6,143 nt of DNA from Geobacter sp. (GTDB lineage: Bacteria > Desulfobacterota > Desulfuromonadia > Geobacterales > Pseudopelobacteraceae): assembly GCA_027346925.1 (NCBI GenBank), contig DAIERH010000143.1:1-6143 (forward strand), read 5' to 3'. Position 1 is the first letter of the stretch; each line of letters begins with the position of its first letter. The position numbers and the translations under genes are program-made. A model generated the notes under the pieces. It worked only from the letters and a program-made list of their open reading frames with translations, was not told the origin of the DNA and made no database searches. Shown here piece by piece: positions 5,657 through 6,143 of this stretch.

Positions 5657-5681
5657 TTCAAATCTTCAAGTCCTGACCCCA
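5657..5681 (-). repeat. Right inverted repeat of the RAYT element
   Basis: This is an exact reverse complement of 4673-4697. It starts about 22 bases upstream of the transposase ATG. Its outer edge at 5681/5682 is the junction with the truncated IS200-type fragment. Confidence 0.95.
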
Positions 5682-5683
5682 TA

Positions 5684-5800
5684 GATGTTCCTATGAATAT
5701 GATCTGGTTGAAGGTACCCTTCCAGTATCTTGCACTCTTTCTGTCTTGCAAGACTGTGCAACAAGTCAGCAAGATGTTTTGAAGTGGTTGCGTTTTTTGA
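5684..5800 (-). pseudogene. Remnant of a second IS200-type transposase, truncated after the HUH motif
   Basis: Minus-strand translation gives HLADLLHSLARQKECKIL followed by EGYLQPDHIH. This strongly resembles the segment of IS200-family TnpA that leads to the metal-binding HUH motif (family style: LA-x-QKE-C-x-I-x-EGHLMPDHVH, normally followed by IPPK). The resemblance ends at DHIH (codon ending at 5693). The following residues RNIYGVRT are unlike the family and run into the inverted repeat of the neighbouring element, reaching a stop at 5666. Upstream residues (about 5745-5800) are degenerate, and no ribosome site or N-terminal YHVVF-type strand is intact. It is different from the complete transposase beside it. 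I judge it a non-functional fossil from recognition of one conserved stretch of about 27 residues. Confidence 0.6.
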
Positions 5801-5817
5801 GACAGGTGTGTAAGCAA

Positions 5818-6143
5818 TGAACCGACCCATTTTGAAAGGAGAGGTTCCATGCAGCATCGCACCCGTTACAGTGCCGAATTCAAAGCCAAGGTTGCCCTGG
5901 CCGCCCTGTCGGGGTCCAAGACCCTGGCAGAGCTAGCCAGCGAGTACAAGGTCCACCCCACCCAGATCAGCACTTGGAAACAGGAACTGGTCCAAAACGC
6001 CTCTGATCTCTTCGGCAAAGGCAAGAAGAACGAGGTTGACCACGATGCCGAAGTTGCCGAGCTTCACCGTGTGATCGGCAAGCTCAAGGCTGAGAACGAT
6101 TTTTTGTCCAACATACCCGGTCTGAACTTGACCGGGCGCAGAA
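5818..6143 (+). mobile_element. IS3-family insertion sequence, left part (runs off window)
   Basis: The probable left end starts TGAACCGACCC at 5818, about 30 bases before the transposase ATG. IS3 elements typically begin with TG and have the orfA start this close to the end. The right end and the catalytic orfB lie outside the window, so the exact boundary is an estimate. It lies directly next to the IS200-type remnant. Confidence 0.6.
5849..6143 (+). CDS. IS3-family transposase OrfA, N-terminal 98 residues (open at window end)
   Basis: The product is the DNA-binding subunit (OrfA, or the OrfA part of a fusion) of an IS3-type DDE transposase. RYSAEFKAKVALAAL (6-20) is the classical start, followed by a helix-turn-helix at about 25-47 (TLAELASEYKVHPTQISTWK). 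A leucine-zipper-like helix follows at about 67-86 (EVAELHRVIGKLKAENDFLS), used for multimerisation. AAGGAG (5836-5841) is seven bases before the ATG. OrfA usually stops soon after ENDFL, but here the frame continues as NIPGLNLTGRR to the window edge. That may be the start of an OrfA-OrfB fusion. A T TTT TTG slippery heptamer (6100-6106) lies in phase at this point, so a programmed -1 shift is the alternative. Confidence 0.88.
   Translation, partial: MQHRTRYSAEFKAKVALAALSGSKTLAELASEYKVHPTQISTWKQELVQNASDLFGKGKKNEVDHDAEVAELHRVIGKLKAENDFLSNIPGLNLTGRR

Larger units (their letters stand above)
4673..5681 (-). mobile_element. Complete REP-associated tyrosine transposase element (IS200/IS605-like)
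   Basis: A 1009-bp unit consists of one transposase gene bounded by perfect 25-bp inverted repeats (4673-4697 and 5657-5681). Family members move as single-stranded DNA using an HUH/Tyr transposase. No target duplication is apparent at the outer junctions, in keeping with that mechanism. The repeats start TGGGGTCAGG, a type of end that I associate with many RAYT genes in environmental bacteria. The right border abuts a fragment of another transposase, so this element seems to have landed in older mobile DNA. Confidence 0.75.

Noticed and set aside
5449..5676. Plus-strand 75-codon open frame over the transposase 5' end
   Set aside because: It is antisense to the conserved HUH domain. Its ending QIFKS matches the transposase tail only because both read the same inverted repeat.
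4673..5681. CRISPR-like or phage-defence interpretation of the repeats
   Set aside because: There are only two copies in inverted orientation around a transposase gene, with no regularly spaced array and no defence genes.

Overview
The window looks like the chromosome of a Gram-negative, GC-rich bacterium. A CheY/CheX-type pair, a secreted parvulin and a DUF1614 membrane protein next to REP-type transposases would suit a deltaproteobacterium such as the Geobacter/Pelobacter group. That placement is inferred from gene content and protein style only and is tentative.

The left half (1-3735) is ordinary GC-rich chromosome. Reading left to right, it holds the 5' end of a gabD-type succinate-semialdehyde dehydrogenase gene (minus strand, cut by the window edge) and a signal-peptide-bearing PpiC/SurA-type peptidyl-prolyl isomerase (minus strand), which has its own promoter and intrinsic terminator. 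Divergent from these is a two-gene plus-strand operon: a single-domain CheY-like receiver, then a protein with four 29-residue MshEN/GspE-N-like repeats fused to a CheX phosphatase domain. The operon ends in a clear hairpin terminator. A separately promoted four-helix membrane protein of unknown function follows.

The right half (about 3740-6143) is different in character. Base composition drops from about 70% GC in a sampled chemotaxis line (43/60) to about 48% (29/60) in the DUF1614 membrane protein gene. Beyond that gene lies a pile-up of mobile DNA. First comes a complete REP-associated tyrosine transposase (IS200/IS605-like, HUH) element bounded by perfect 25-bp inverted repeats. Next is a remnant of a second, different IS200-type transposase that stops just after its HUH motif, at the border of the first element. 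Last is the start of an IS3-family element, which runs off the window.

Functionally, the most interesting unit is the CheY plus MshEN-CheX pair. The sequence suggests a receiver and its dedicated phosphatase, with the phosphatase carrying what looks like a cyclic-di-GMP-binding repeat module. There are no other chemotaxis genes beside it. The right end is best read as a transposon landing zone with nested insertions.
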